Counted from the stretch's first letter, positions 36,313-48,110 are shown. The stretch: 64,000 nt of DNA from Breviolum minutum Mf 1.05b.01 (GCA_000507305.1 DF239875.1:62001-126000); one strand, 5' to 3'. Notes: generated from the sequence alone by a model not told the origin. Numbers and translations are program-made.

Positions 36313-36993
36313 GTATATAATCAACGTCATCTTAAGCATCTTCCGCGAGGTTTGTCCTACAAATCCTATGATTTTTGGGGATAGGATTTTGTTTGACCAA
36401 TCCTACTCAAAAAATGGGATGGGGTGAGGGGATTCTTAGGGGGTCAATGAAAGAGTTGTCAATAATGTAGGTATTTGATTTCCTGGGCAACTTTTATAGC
36501 CACCTGTCACGCAGTTTTTCGCATTCCCCTTACATGACCCCCAAAAAAAAGAGGTTTAGGAAAGCAATATTGAATAATTGCTCAGAGTGGATACTATTCA
36601 AGCACCAGCACCTTCGAGTCGGGGTGCCTTGCATGGTTCCGTTTCAGGGTGTCAACTCAGCATCCCTTATAAGGCTTGAATTAGCATCCCTGAAAAAAGG
36701 TGCTGACAGGTATTTCCGGAAACCGCTGTTGAATTGAAATCTTTTGTATGGATCTGTTTTCATTTTCCCGTATGGATCCAAGCGGCTCTGAACGCACTTA
36801 GGGTTGCAAATTGGGGGCTAAACTTTCTTCTTAGGGGGTACTTGGATCCACTGGGTTCCACCACCGCCTACCATTGATGACTCACCGCAGGATTTCCTCG
36901 GGCTTTGTTCATTGATGACTTACCTTGGAATTCGCAGGAGGATGTGAAGGTGCAAATGTTAAAGCATCTCAGTTGAATTCAAACCAAGCGGAA

Positions 36994-37035
36994 ATTCCGT
37001 GTATGGTATATTCTTTTACGTACATTTACCTACAT
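36994..37035. mobile_element. CCCATAGG-family fragment
   Basis: CCGTGTATGGTATATTC and TACATTTACCTACAT correspond to one arm only. Confidence 0.45.
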
Positions 37036-37629
37036 AGTGTGTGTAAATATATAGACATTGGTATGTTTATATATGTTTATATCATGGCCAGGGGTGAAAA
37101 ATCAATGCATCCGAAAATATCCGGTAAACTTACAGATGGAAAATACACCCCACACGTCTTTTTGGGCCCCCAAAAGGCGGTTTAGTAAGGGAAATCATCA
37201 ATTTCAGGGACACCAAGGTTGGTGAAATATTAGAATTTGGCCTGATGTCTTATCATTTTAAGCATATATGATTGTCACCAAGCTTGTGTACTATCCCTAT
37301 GGATCCAAGTACCTCCTAAGAAGATACAAATTGCCCCCAAATTGTACCCTAAGTGCATTCCAAGCAGCGGATCCTTGGATCCATAGGGTTTTTGCAATGA
37401 TGATTTCATTGCAATTTGTTCGATTCATATAGTTTCTGGCCATTTTTTTGGTGTGTTGAGGCGATCCCAGGGAATCGAAGTTAACCAGTGGAGTAAGTAG
37501 GGACCACTGGGCCAAAACCTCCACTGATTTCGGGGTGAACGAAAAACGCAGTGAAAACTTCCATTTATATGGCCATTTATAGGGAAGCCTCACCCCATTT
37601 ATAACTATAGGGGCCGGGGCCCATCTTGT

Positions 37630-37721
37630 CTAGGTGGTGGTTTCATTGTTTTTTCACCCCTACTTGGAGAAGATTCCCGTTTTGACTAATATTTTTCAAG
37701 CGGGTTGAAACCACCAACTAG
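37630..37721. mobile_element. CTRG-ended TIR element
   Basis: Intact TIRs. Flanks TTGT/TTCT match at three of four bases. Confidence 0.78.
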
Positions 37722-38413
37722 TTCTGGGGTTATAAAAAAATGATATTATATTCCACAAAAAAAGCATTGGGTGTGAAAGACAATTCACCCCGGTCAAAAA
37801 TGCGGAATGACCGGTGTACACCCCTGAAGATTAACATGGAACATAATCATGGAGGTGGATGGAAGATCATTTCTTTTTTAAACGGGTGAGTTGTAGGTTC
37901 CAGCCATTAATCTTCCAGGATGTGTTCCACCTATAGCAATTTAGGGTCTCACTATTTTGGATAACCCCCACATACTCTCCCGGATTGCCGTTTGGGTGTG
38001 AACTTGTTGGATTCCAGAATCACTTCGGACTAAACAGAATATAAAGCCATACAAGTTCATCAAGGTCATCTCATCTATTAGGCTTAAAAGCCATAAAGAA
38101 AATAATAAGCTTCAAAATCTAGAAGTTAAGCCTCAATTTTTCACACAAAAAAACATGCATACCAGATCCCATCGAACGTCTCCGGTACCTAGGAATGTCT
38201 ATGGTACTGTCTGGGAACAGAGATCACGTGAAGAGGATGCATCTGGAGGTGATCCTATTGACAGGCGTGGTTTTCGTTGAAATGTGGTGGGGAGGGTGTC
38301 ATTGCACCTGGCACAAACCATCCGCCAACAAAACATCCTTTTATAAACACCCTTCAGACTTTTGGGCTTGCAAATTAATCAAAGACCCAGAAATCTTTCA
38401 TGGAAACCCAAAA

Positions 38414-38512
38414 CTGGGCAGTGGTTTCAAATGTTTGTTATTTTCACCCCTTACTTCGGGAGATGATCCAATTTTACTGATATTTCTCAAATGGGTGGAA
38501 ACCACCAACTAG
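38414..38512. mobile_element. CTRG-ended TIR element
   Basis: Left CTGGGCAGTGGTTTCAAAT, right GGAAACCACCAACTAG. Flanks AAAA/AAAC. Confidence 0.72.
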
Positions 38513-38648
38513 AAACAATATGAGGATAGATGAAGTTTTGCAAAAATGGATTCAATTCGCTTCTCAAGTGAAATGATCAGAACTCCGGTAAAACCCTTCC
38601 AAGTCGTTCTCTCTTTTTTCCTTTCCTGTGTGATCACTAGAGTCCTTT

Positions 38649-38738
38649 CCCATACCATCCATGTATGGTATATTTACCTAAATTTACCATAAAAATCAAC
38701 CAAATGTAGGTAAATATGCCATACATGGATGGTCTGGG
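38649..38738. mobile_element. CCCATAGG-ended TIR element with TTT duplication
   Basis: Near-perfect arms around the core. TTT at 38646-38648 is repeated at 38739-38741. Confidence 0.85.
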
Positions 38739-39795
38739 TTTGGTTGGACCCCCCCGAATACTGGTTCTTTTACGGCCCTGAATGAGGATGCCGCCCGAAG
38801 AGATGGGTGTATTTAGTTTCTCGGCCGAGATGGGATTCGCCATTGATCACATGGATCCACAGTTGTTGGAAGATGGTCGCAGGCAAGCTGGCTAAGGATT
38901 GAAACTTTTAGGAGATGACAGAAGTCTTTACTAAGGAAAATTGTATAGAAATATGTTTTCAACTTCTATTTCATGTTCAAGGATTCAAGAATGGCAATAT
39001 GTGAGTTCTAGCTGATAATTGTTGATTTGCACAACCTTAGCAAGGCAATATATCAGGCAATGATCGATCAGTGGTTCCACATATGACCGTCGGTATCAAA
39101 CTGGAAGATCAAAGATGCACCCAGTGTGGCTGGGATGATCTTGTCGGAAGCCCCTGGGATGACATAAGGGTGTGGATATGGCCCGTACAGTGACCCCCAA
39201 AATTCCGATGCGCGAAATCTTTATCTGTACCTACAGTCATTGGACATGGAGCATTGATTTACATTAAGGATTTACTGTATATAAGGTGTAGAAAAAAAGC
39301 ATAGTTTTTGGCCATAATGCGCCAGTTTATTCCAGTTGCTAGTCATTCATCTTAATTTTTAGACGCTAAAGCATCTAAAGCAAAATGTTTGGTACATTGC
39401 AGTTACCTTACACACACACGCACAAAACCTGCTAGGAAACCATGGGAGCATTAGAAACCGATTCTACATTGTGACCTGGGAAAAATTGGATAAGTCACCA
39501 TTCAACAGCTTTGAGGTTTTGAATTTAGATCAAATTTGTATGTGATTGTTTACATATGATTATTCTGAGCACAAATTGTTGAATTATGTAGACTACATTG
39601 AACTAGTATCTCACATCTATTGTTTACATATACATCCCTAGTCAGCTAATGGTCAATTGGTGGTTTGGGGCCCGGTGGTTTGGGATTCGAGGATCCCCCT
39701 TTTAGTTGAAATATTTGTTTTGTAAAAACATCACCAGCTAGTTATAGTTTGGGTTGTCCCCCGGACTCCAGGAATAGTCATTAGTTGACCTATAT

Positions 39796-39894
39796 CTAGG
39801 TGGTGGTTTCAAAGATTTTCTTATTTTCACCCCTATTTGGGGAAGATTCCCATTTTGACTAATATTTTTCAGATGGGTTGAAACCACCAACCAG
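39796..39894. mobile_element. CTRG-ended TIR element with ATAT duplication
   Basis: Near-consensus copy. ATAT at 39792-39795 is repeated at 39895-39898. Confidence 0.86.
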
Positions 39895-40241
39895 ATATCC
39901 TTGTATCCCTTCATTTGCGTCAATTAGTTTTCATATTGTGACGTTTTCCAGGCCTCTGTCACTCGCCACAATGTAGCGCGGAGGCGCATCCCGGATTTAT
40001 TTTTCACCAAAGAACGGTTCGGTAAAAGGGGCACCTGGTTGTTTAGGGTTTTCCTTGGGATATTATATTGTTACCCAGGTATACAGTTTAAAAAAACAAA
40101 CATATATATATATATGTGTAAGGATCCATTTATGTAAGGTTTATATTTATGAAAGAATCCACTTTTTTAGGTAAACAACATCTGCCCCCCAACCCCAGCC
40201 GTTTTTTAGGTGTTTAAACGACTCTGTGTGTGAAAACTCAC

Positions 40242-40392
40242 CATCTTTTTCAACCCTTACAGAAATCCCGAAAATTTCACCATTCTCTGTGGCAACCTGT
40301 GCCGATTTTTCACCCTCCGGGCAGGATATCATCGCCTTGGGCTGGCAGTACTTGGCGTTATACATTTTGGGTACCGAATCCTTGGGACGAAA
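40242..40392 (-). CDS. Unrecognised minus-strand exon
   Basis: On the minus strand this segment has an acceptor (ctcgtgcccag) and a GTGAGT donor. The frame includes NAKYCQPKAMISCPEGEKSA and ENGEIFGISVRVEKD. Third positions in its first half are strongly G/C. The plus strand is open as well, but its splice signals are poorer. No family is recognised. If real, it is one of the few genes transcribed against the two identified ones. Confidence 0.43.
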
Positions 40393-40815
40393 CTGGGCAC
40401 GAGATCACTTCCCAGCTCCTCCACCCAACGCCAAGACGCTGGGCACGGCACGAGGGCACGAGGGGTGTGGATGATGTGTGGATGGTGTGGATGGTTGGTG
40501 TTTTGTTTTTAAGTGGTTTTGGCCTTTGGCCACAAGATGTATAGGCAGGTAATATTCCAAAATGATGAGAAATCCTTTGTTAAAAAACATTGGTCATCCT
40601 TATATTACGGTGTATAGCATGGTTTTTCAATGGCAAGCCCATCATCCGAAGGTTGTTTTGGGCTTCGGAATACCCAAAGGCTCCAATTGGAATAATTTAC
40701 GCAGGAGCCTTTTGGTAAAGTAGCATTTGGGACCTTTTAGATAATGGGGTTTAGATATACCATTGAAAGATCTGAAAGAATGAAATGGCCCTCAGGTGTA
40801 AAGGTCACCACCATA

Positions 40816-40924
40816 CCCTCAGGATCCATGTGACTATAGTATATTTTCCATTATTTTCCACTATATTCCATAAGAATCAACTAAATGTAGGTAAATAAAG
40901 TATACCACACATGGATCCTATGAG
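40816..40924. mobile_element. CCCATAGG-ended TIR element
   Basis: Both ends are recognisable (CCCTCAGGATCCATG; CATGGATCCTATGAG). The interior has insertions. Flanks ATA/ATG. Confidence 0.66.
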
Positions 40925-40969
40925 ATGGATTCGACATGGAGAAGTTCCCAATGCCACGAGGATTTCGAT

Positions 40970-41105
40970 CATCCAAGCATCTTTTTTGGGTGGTTGTCGC
41001 AACGAAATACACATTGAAAGGGGCTGAACGTCACAATGACGAATTGTGGTTGTGGAAAGGGAATCTGTCCAAACGTGATCTTAATTTACTGGTAGTTCAG
41101 TTCAG
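40970..41105 (+). CDS. Unrecognised exon-like segment
   Basis: The plus frame contains VVVATKYTLKGAERHNDELW and LSKRDLNLLVVQ, ending at a possible GTTGTA donor. It follows a CCCATAGG-family element (40816-40924). No family is recognised. Confidence 0.3.
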
Positions 41106-41223
41106 GTTGTATATTCCTGTCCACTGGTTACAGGTCATGTACATAAACCACGCATTCCTCCATAGTTCATCCAATCGCCTGCGATTTTCATCTTATTGAA
41201 AATGTCTGTCGATCTGGCTTTGT

Positions 41224-41331
41224 TACCCTCCGGTAAACTTACATAGCAATGGGAAATTCACCATTTGAAGATGTATCTCCTACAAAAAATGGTGGTTTTC
41301 CAATGCTCTGTTAGTTTTTTACCGGAGGGTA
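41224..41331. mobile_element. TACCCTCC-ended palindromic element (CGGTAAACT subtype)
   Basis: Left TACCCTCCGGTAAACTTAC, right GTTAGTTTTTTACCGGAGGG then TA. Confidence 0.72.
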
Positions 41332-42044
41332 TCACCCATCATTCAAAGTGGATCTATACTTGGTTGATTGGCCCGTTTTTTTGTATCAGGATCCCTTCTT
41401 AACATGTCATGGATTCCACTCACATCATTCGGGGCTTCCCGGGCCACACCTGTCATGTGTTGGTTGATAAACTTGGTGTATAGGTGAAGAAACTTGGTGG
41501 TTTCCGTTCAACCCTAGAAAAACCTATAAACCTGAAAGGGGGTGAAATCACGAAACAAATGGGCATATGACTATAGAATAGTGTTGATGAATATCTTGCA
41601 AACTTGAATGAATTTGATATGATGTGGTTTGTTTTTGGCGTCTTTGTGTTAGTCGTTTGCTAACCCTGAACCCTGCATAGGAATAATGAAAAGGGTCACA
41701 TTGATACTGTTGATTCACAAAGGCAGCGACAAGAATCATTGTGGAAGTCTTGAACCCTGGTTGCTTAGTTTGCACAGGAGGTTGCAATACTACCTCAATA
41801 TAGATCATCGTAAGCCAGTATTATGCAGGCTCCCTATTCACCAATCAGGATATCATGGAGTGTAACATGGCTTTCCTTTACCCTGTTCGTCTCATATCTT
41901 GGAAGGATACCCTACCTTTGTCTTGAAAGACGCACCTTTTACCCAGAAAATATTTCAACATAGCTGATTTCCACTACCAACAGTTCAAAAACAAATCAAG
42001 CAATCAAACTATATATTGATTGTATATATATATATATCTAATCA

Positions 42045-42190
42045 AAGATCTCGTCAGTTCCTGTAAAAGGCCATGAAGAAACCTCCATCCAAAATCCCTT
42101 CCGCCCCGTGGCGGGAACCCCAGGATTCGCGCGACGATGCAAGATGTCCCGAAGGTCTCCGAGGTGCTTCGGTGGGTTTTTTTTGAGCCG
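42045..42190. repeat. Shared GC-rich module next to a TA tract, copy 1
   Basis: This shares about 55 bp with the module at 51814-51866 (GATCTCGTCAGTTCC, then AAAAGGCCATGAAGAAA) and likewise follows a (TA)n tract. In this copy the plus frame from ATG 42073 stays open for about 37 codons (MKKPPSKIPSAPWREPQDSR...). In copy 2 the frame is shifted by two extra A bases. The downstream sequences differ. Confidence 0.5.
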
Positions 42191-42984
42191 AAAAATCGTG
42201 AAAAACACATGGGGTGAAATGTATGGGTGATGGGTAGTAGTGTTTAAATATCGGATGGATGAAACTCACCATTTGTATGTATCAATAAACCCATTTATAT
42301 GTATCAATCACCATTTGTGATGAAAAATTGGTTATGTGTAACAATGGTATCAATTACCCTTGGGTTCCTACATCGGTGTTTTTTCAACCAAGAAATATAT
42401 GGAACTTTGGAACAAAATGTTGAAGGTGGATGGAAGATGTTTCCTTTGGACCAAGGGGCGATGTTCAGGTGAGCCACAAAAGACACCCGGCCTTACTTTC
42501 CATTGAATCCTGGTTGGGGGGAGGCTTATAATGGGTTATTATAATTTTCCCATAACTGGGTAGTATAATACCCTATATACCCTAAACAGCCAGGGTTTTT
42601 TTCATTGCTCAGGTGGAGTAGATTTGGAGGAATCTTAGACTCATTTGGTAAATAAGCGTGATCTGACCCAAGGGTGCCGATTAAAGCCTATAAGAGATGG
42701 TGAATTGACACCCATTGTGGCACCCCTTTGAAGGTGCTGGTCTATACTCTTTGAGGCTATTTTTCTGGGAGCCAACTGGCTTTCTTTTTTTATAGAAGAC
42801 TATGTTGAACTAATATTTCACACCGTGTTTCACCCTCCACCAATGATTGCTGGGTGTTTTTTGTTGGTGCTTTACGAGAAAGAAAAGATCCCGGTGACTC
42901 TTCGCCAATAGCATTCCTGGATTCCAATTCTGGCCGCACAAAAGGCGGAGAGATGGACCATTTGAGGTGGAGGTTAACATACTC

Positions 42985-43112
42985 CTGATGGCAACCAGAA
43001 ATCCGGAAAACTCACCAGTTGAGGGAAAGGTAGTTGAAATCCCATTATTTTCGTTCGGTTTTAGCACCATCCAAACGGTGGTGATCGCCGGATTTATTCC
43101 ATCAACAGTACT
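42985..43112. mobile_element. ATACTGTTGATGG-family element
   Basis: GAAATCCGGAAAACTCACCA and GGATTTATTCCATCAACAGT at the two ends. Confidence 0.52.
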
Positions 43113-43282
43113 GTACACCCTCAGAAAACTCAAAAAAGAACATTGCCTGATTCGCAGAAGATTTTGTCCATCAACGTGGATCAGTCTGGTTTAATATTAC
43201 AGTTTATAGACGTTTATAGCTAGTTTCATGTTTTTTTAAGAGGGGGTGGTAAACTCATCACTATACCCATGTTTCCTATCAG

Positions 43283-43356
43283 GTCCTTTCGTTGAGTGCT
43301 CCAGAGCAGTTTCATCTTTGGCAGCAAGAAGTGTCTCGGCGGCTTGATGGGATCCG
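43283..43356 (+). CDS. Unrecognised exon
   Basis: The acceptor is atgtttcctatcag. The phase-0 frame reads SAPEQFHLWQQEVSRRLDGI. A donor at GTCAAC is possible; a poly-C repeat of the 25701 family begins about 15 bp later, at 43372. No domain is recognised. Confidence 0.4.
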
Positions 43357-43371
43357 GTCAACCTACCCCCT

Positions 43372-43455
43372 AGCGTACTTGTACCCCCCCAGAAATCAGG
43401 GGTTTTTCATTTTCGGCCTTATTAAGGGAAACCAATGAGTAATTGAATATGGCAC
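43372..43455. mobile_element. Poly-C/AAGGCCTTATT element fragment
   Basis: CCCCCCCAGAAATCAGG and GGCCTTATTAAGGGAAACCA match the interior of 50937-51053. Confidence 0.5.
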
Positions 43456-44204
43456 AGTCCCTACATATTGGTTTATAAGATTTATCCGGACCTTGTACCA
43501 ACCTACCTTTTTGGTATCTGTGCCATACCTTAAGGTAACATGTTACATTTTGTTTTTTGCTACCAACACCCCAAACAAACACCTTGAAGAAAAAAGATGT
43601 GGAGGCGTTGGATTCCTCAGGCAGTCCTTTGTGTTGTTTCATATATTTTATGTACTATACATATATATATATATACCCTGGGCTTCACCCACCATTCAAA
43701 TAATGTTTTTTCCCCAATTTCGATGATTAAAATCCTTAGGTAATCAATGGTGGTTATATTAACACCCATTGTTTTAATGGTGGTTGGAATCCCAGGGTAT
43801 ATGTATATATCCCTAAGAATCCAAACCCATTTCTAGAGTAGGATTGAGGGTTCCAATGCCAATCCTATCGAAAAGAATAAAAATGGATCGGTATAATCCC
43901 TTTCTTAGGCCTAGGACATAAAAACGGATTCTTAGGGTATATTTATTTTGCGTGTGTTGTGTTATTGTTTTTTTTGGTTCACGACTCATCTATCCTTGCA
44001 TCCATTTTGCCAGTTCGCTTCTAAAAAAGTTCTGCTATAGTATTTGTTTGGAATAGAAGAGGATTTTGTGAAAATGCTCTACCACAGGAAATATATGGAG
44101 GATTGGTGTGAAAAGTCTGTCTGGGGAAATATTTGGGCTCCAACAGGTGATTATTGGATGATCCGGGGGGTGGGAACTTAGCATAGTTTAGCCATATGCA
44201 CATA

Positions 44205-44301
44205 CTCATAGGATCCATGTATGGTATATTTACCTACATTTACCGTTTACCATTAAAATCAACCAAATGTAGGTGAATATACCATACATGGATCCTTAGG
44301 G
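44205..44301. mobile_element. CCCATAGG-ended TIR element
   Basis: Near-consensus arms with a short duplication in the core. Flanking bases do not give an exact TSD. Confidence 0.78.
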
Positions 44302-44519
44302 CATATGATTAAGAATCCTCATCTTCAAGATACCGTTAATTACATTTAATTTCAGAATCAAAGGCGATTTCCCTCAAACAACATGTTGTCAACTGATGGG
44401 TTGGTTCGTTAAACATATTTGTAGTCTTTAGATATCCTTAAGGATCCGTTTCTATGTCCGTTTTGAAAGGGATTTCCCCTATATTCCTATTCTTTTCGGA
44501 TTGGATTGGAACTGGCGAG

Positions 44520-44616
44520 GTTGGGTTCAAAGACAACCCGGCACCCGCGACAACCTGAGCCCTCATTGGTTTTGGATGCAACAAAAAGACGTGGTGCTGC
44601 AATTGATGCTGTTTAA
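44520..44616 (+). CDS. Unrecognised possible terminal exon
   Basis: After acceptor actggcgag one frame contains TTRHPRQPEPSLVLDATKRR and ends GAAIDAV with a TAA at 44614-44616. A second plus frame is also open. It could be the 3' end of a gene upstream of the ABC1 kinase gene. No domain is recognised. Confidence 0.36.
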
Positions 44617-45310
44617 GAAATAAGAACGGTTGGTGGGTTGTTAAATCTTCACATGTGTGTTTTTTCTAGTAACTTCCATCTATGTAACTTCTATCCTTAA
44701 TCAGCATGAACCCTGAGCTTTATTGATGGGTAATGTCAAACATTGGCACCGCTCCCAAGAAAGAAAGGATCGTTATTATAGTCTTACAAAATCGCTCACT
44801 CTACCATCAAGAAATGTAAGTATACGTACAAACTCTTTGTGACTCTGTGAAAGTCATCTAACATCAAAATTGATAGTTCTTAGTTTTCCTTGTAAACAGC
44901 ATCGAAGTGAATATAATAATATAATATAAATGATAAAGTTCGGATTTCCGGAAAGTCTCTCAAGTGAGCCAGCCTTTGTTCCGTACTTGGATTGTGAGTA
45001 ACAAGGAGAGCTTGAGAAACCTGGAGTTTAGTTGAATCTGGGGGACGGGACCTGACAATTGAGATAGGATTTCAAATTTAGGAATTTTGGATGTCTAGTT
45101 AGGATCAACAGTTTTTGTGTTAGGGTCTACTAGTCATTGATCCTAAGTTCTAGGACATCCCAGTACCCTGATATTCATAGCGATTTATTACGTTGCCATT
45201 ATTTAAAACCCCCACCTGAAGTAGTCCGCATTTTCATGGTTTCATGGGCGGGGATCACGTGGCGCAGGTGGGTCACCCCAGTTTGTAAGAAAGTAAAGAT
45301 CCAACTACCC

Positions 45311-45436
45311 TCCCTGAAACTAATAGATCTAATAGCTCGCCCATGAAAATCAACATCTTTCCTGGTAAATACTATCAAAATTAGGTGGATTTTCCAGCCA
45401 GCTATGTTAGTTTACGACATTTGCGACGGAGTGTAT
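45311..45436. mobile_element. TACCCTCC-family element
   Basis: TACCCTCCCTGAAACTAAT at the left and CAGCTATGTTAGTTTACGAC at the right. Nearly the same interior as 45957-46063 (GGTAAATACTATCAAAATT). Confidence 0.64.
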
Positions 45437-45748
45437 ACAAACTTGGAAGATTTTGACTTAAGGGGTCGTTACATCCCAGCTTTGGTGCAGCAAACCTATT
45501 GTTTTTATTTCCTAATGACGCAGACCCGATAATTTCGATAGACCTTACAGTACTTGTGGGGTGCTGAGACAGGTACTAAACAAGAAAGCATTGCGGAGTT
45601 TTTTTGGAGGAAATCACCACCAATGGGTATCTTGGTTATGTTTTTTGTTTTTATGTTGGTACCATAGATGTCTCCTTTTTTGCGGGATAGCATTCATATT
45701 ACTGTATATGACTGACTCTGCTTAACTGTTGAAAAAATAACTTGAACT

Positions 45749-45781
45749 CCAACCAACCAACCAGCCAACCAACCAACCAAA
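45749..45781. repeat. CCAA tetranucleotide repeat
   Basis: AACC units with one CCAG break. Confidence 0.9.
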
Positions 45782-45956
45782 CAATGACAATCATTAAGTG
45801 AAAACCCACGGGTTTTGGAACATCAGCTTTTAACTCCAAAACCAGTGGAGAGAAAATGCTTCTGGTATCAACCATTGAAGAGGTTCTGGGTACCTCAAAC
45901 CTTTTCGTGGAGCATCCCTTTATCCATGTTTTTTTGGTGAGATTTTGTTGGAGGAT

Positions 45957-46063
45957 TACCCTCCAGTAAACTAAGATAGCCCAAATCCCCATCTTTGTCT
46001 GGTAAATACCATCAAAATTGGGTGGATTCTCCAGCCAGCTATGTTAGTTTACGACGGAGTGTA
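45957..46063. mobile_element. TACCCTCC-family element
   Basis: TACCCTCCAGTAAACTAAG and TATGTTAGTTTACGACGGAG. It ends 36 bp before the CTRG element at 46099. Confidence 0.66.
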
Positions 46064-46098
46064 CCTGACATATCTATCATGCTTGTCCCACATGTTAT

Positions 46099-46206
46099 CT
46101 AGGTGGTGGTTTCAAATATTTTTTAATATTTTTTATATTCACCCCAATTTGGGGAAGATTCCCATTTTGACTCATATTTTTCTTATGGGTTGAATCCACC
46201 AACCAG
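46099..46206. mobile_element. CTRG-ended TIR element with TTAT duplication, 35 bp before a kinase exon
   Basis: TTAT at 46095-46098 is repeated at 46207-46210. The element lies in the intron directly upstream of exon 46242-46316, so its right end is close to where branch point and pyrimidine tract should be. Confidence 0.86.
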
Positions 46207-46241
46207 TTATAGATTGTTACTGTCACCACCGTTGCTGAGAG

Positions 46242-46316
46242 GATCTGGGTTTGAAAGTCAACGACCTCTTCGATGTCTTCGAGGAAGAACCCTTGGCGGC
46301 GGCTTCCATCGCACAG
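46242..46316 (+). CDS. ABC1/UbiB/ADCK-family atypical kinase, exon with the AAS-x-x-Q motif
   Basis: First recognised exon of gene 2. ABC1 (UbiB/COQ8/ADCK) proteins are protein-kinase-like ATPases of mitochondria and plastids, several of them needed for ubiquinone or prenyl-lipid metabolism. The 25 in-frame codons contain LFDVFEEEP then LAAASIAQ, matching the family's 'lF..f...P.AaASi.QVh' signature at the entry to the ABC1 domain. Acceptor gttgctgagag and donor GTCAGC keep phase 0, so the next exon supplies the V-H of the QVH motif. A CTRG-family TIR element with a perfect TSD ends 35 bp upstream. The N-terminal exons (G-x-x-x-K-x-GQ motif) were not found. Confidence 0.87.
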
Positions 46317-46380
46317 GTCAGCGAAATCGGGAAATCGACGTTTCCGCCCATAGCTCAATGCCACCCATAGGAAATTGTAT

Positions 46381-46560
46381 CCCATACCATCCATGTATGG
46401 TATAATTACGGCCAGGCTAATTCGTTTTTTTGGGTACCTGTGGCAAGTACTTCGGGACCTTGGGCAAACGAAGGCGCCTGTGGGTATAATTACCTCCATT
46501 GAGAATGGTTGATTCTTCATGATAAATGTAGCTAGATACACAGTGGCCCATGGCATCCGT
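46381..46560. mobile_element. CCCATAGG-ended TIR element, interrupted
   Basis: The left arm starts CCCATACCATCCATGTATGG. About 75 bp of unrelated sequence separates it from the core and right arm. It lies in the intron after kinase exon 46316. Confidence 0.58.
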
Positions 46561-47365
46561 TATGTCTATGACATTGTCAGCTTTTTGGGAGGGAAGCTCG
46601 GTTCCAATGAAGTTTTTGGAGCCTCTACCTGATGGGCCTTGTCAAGATCGACAAAAAAATATCTCAGGGTTTCAACTTCCCTTCAAAACCTCCCCGAGCA
46701 ACCTTTGGTGATGGATATTTTTAGAATGGAAAATAGCAGGTGCGATAAATGTAGAGAGCTAAGGAATTGTGGGGATGTTCAAACAGTCTACTTTTCGTCA
46801 AACAAAGTACGTAAGAGTTTTAGCCCAAATTACAACCTAACAAGTGAGGTGCGTGAAATCCGCCTGGGAGGGAGTTCATTATGCGACCCTCCTTACGTCA
46901 AGTTTTGTTTTCATGGTGGTTGCCCGTGTTTCTTGATGAAACCCTATTTGTTTCCATATTTGGCCGTGTTCAAATATGGTGAGTTTGTGGTGTTTCCGTA
47001 ATTTTTCAAGCTCGGGATTTGATGATTTGGTGGAAAATTTGGGACCCAAAAAAACAGCAGCAATCCCCTGAAATCCGGTGAATCCCAGCCAATGAACCCC
47101 AACATTGAATCATACCTTTATTTTGTATGACAATCCAGGATTCTTCTGGGATCTTGAACTTATACCCCCTTTTGGGGGGGATAAAATAAAAAAGTCCCTA
47201 TACAAATGCGACAAATGATTTTAAGAGTGATTTGCCCTGAATTCAGTCGGTGTGTTGAATGTATTGTTTGGGGTTGATAAAAATCATCATGATCCCGTCG
47301 TTATTTTTCGTAGATATCTACGTGGAGTTGTCAATGAGTTGTCATCTATGAAGATCTCATGTCAG

Positions 47366-47410
47366 GTACATGCCGCGAGACTTCGTTCTGGAGAGCTTTG
47401 TGTCAGGGTT
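47366..47410 (+). CDS. ABC1-family kinase, exon with the VH-x-A motif
   Basis: After acceptor tctcatgtcag the frame reads VHAARLRSGELCVRV, aligning with 'VhrA.l.dG..VavKV' of ABC1 kinases. The segment ending VRV would place Arg where the family has the ATP-binding Lys. This holds only if the exon continues to 47410; the donor there would be GC (GTT|GCTCAG), and an earlier GT donor at 47398 would leave the Lys in another exon. Confidence 0.72.
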
Positions 47411-47683
47411 GCTCAGTGGGGTTGGTACATGGTACGTGGATAGTGGATATGATGATGGCCAAGAAACGGCTAAAAAGCTGAAGCCATCACATCACTCTGT
47501 TTTTTTTCTTTGACTCGACTTGAGAAATTCATCCAACCCAAAGTTTCCAATAAGTTGTCAGGGGCGTTCAGGCACTGTTTGTTTTGTTTTTTTGGTAGGG
47601 TTGGACTCCTCATGGGGTCCCAACTTGGCAGGTGGTGAAAGTCCTTCGTCCACGGGTTCGAGAACGTGCCTTCGGCTCATCAA

Positions 47684-47730
47684 CAACAGCAACAGCAACA
47701 ACAACAACAACAACAGCAACAACAACAACA
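47684..47730. repeat. CAA/CAG microsatellite
   Basis: CAA units with interspersed CAG. Confidence 0.92.
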
Positions 47731-48110
47731 AGTTTGTTCAAAATGGGAAAAGGATGGAAAAGGGGGAAACCGTTTTGCACGGGTGGGAGTCTGTTGAGGG
47801 GTGGATCCTGTTGATGGAATCCTAAGTCGTTGTGTCAAATTTGATAGGTCAAAATTTATGGAGCAGAACAGCATGTTTGTTGATGTGTTTTGTCAAGTCA
47901 AGTGAGGGAATAAGTCGCTATACATGGTTAAGACAGGGATGAAACTTCCCTCATTCACGATGTGAGACTAAACAATACTGTAGCAGAAGACACATATATT
48001 ATTATATGGGCCTGAGGGGATCCAATGGTTACTTAGTTGAACTTTTCCTGATATACATGCGCAGATGCGGGCAACTTGTTAAGAAAACTGGTCAAACCGG
48101 TTTCCTTCAG

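Larger units (their letters stand above)
36313..40241. other. Repeat-rich stretch without recognised genes
   Basis: TIR elements at 36994, 37630, 38414, 38649 and 39796, and a TTTACACCC-type palindrome at 37818-37932. Weak exon-like pieces at 36644-36705 (acceptor gtcaactcag) and 38219-38263 (ending at an AG|GC donor) are not strong enough to list separately. Confidence 0.4.

Noticed and set aside
40226..40474. Plus-strand ORF over 40242-40392
   Set aside because: The minus frame has better splice signals and G/C-rich third positions. The plus frame is probably its shadow.
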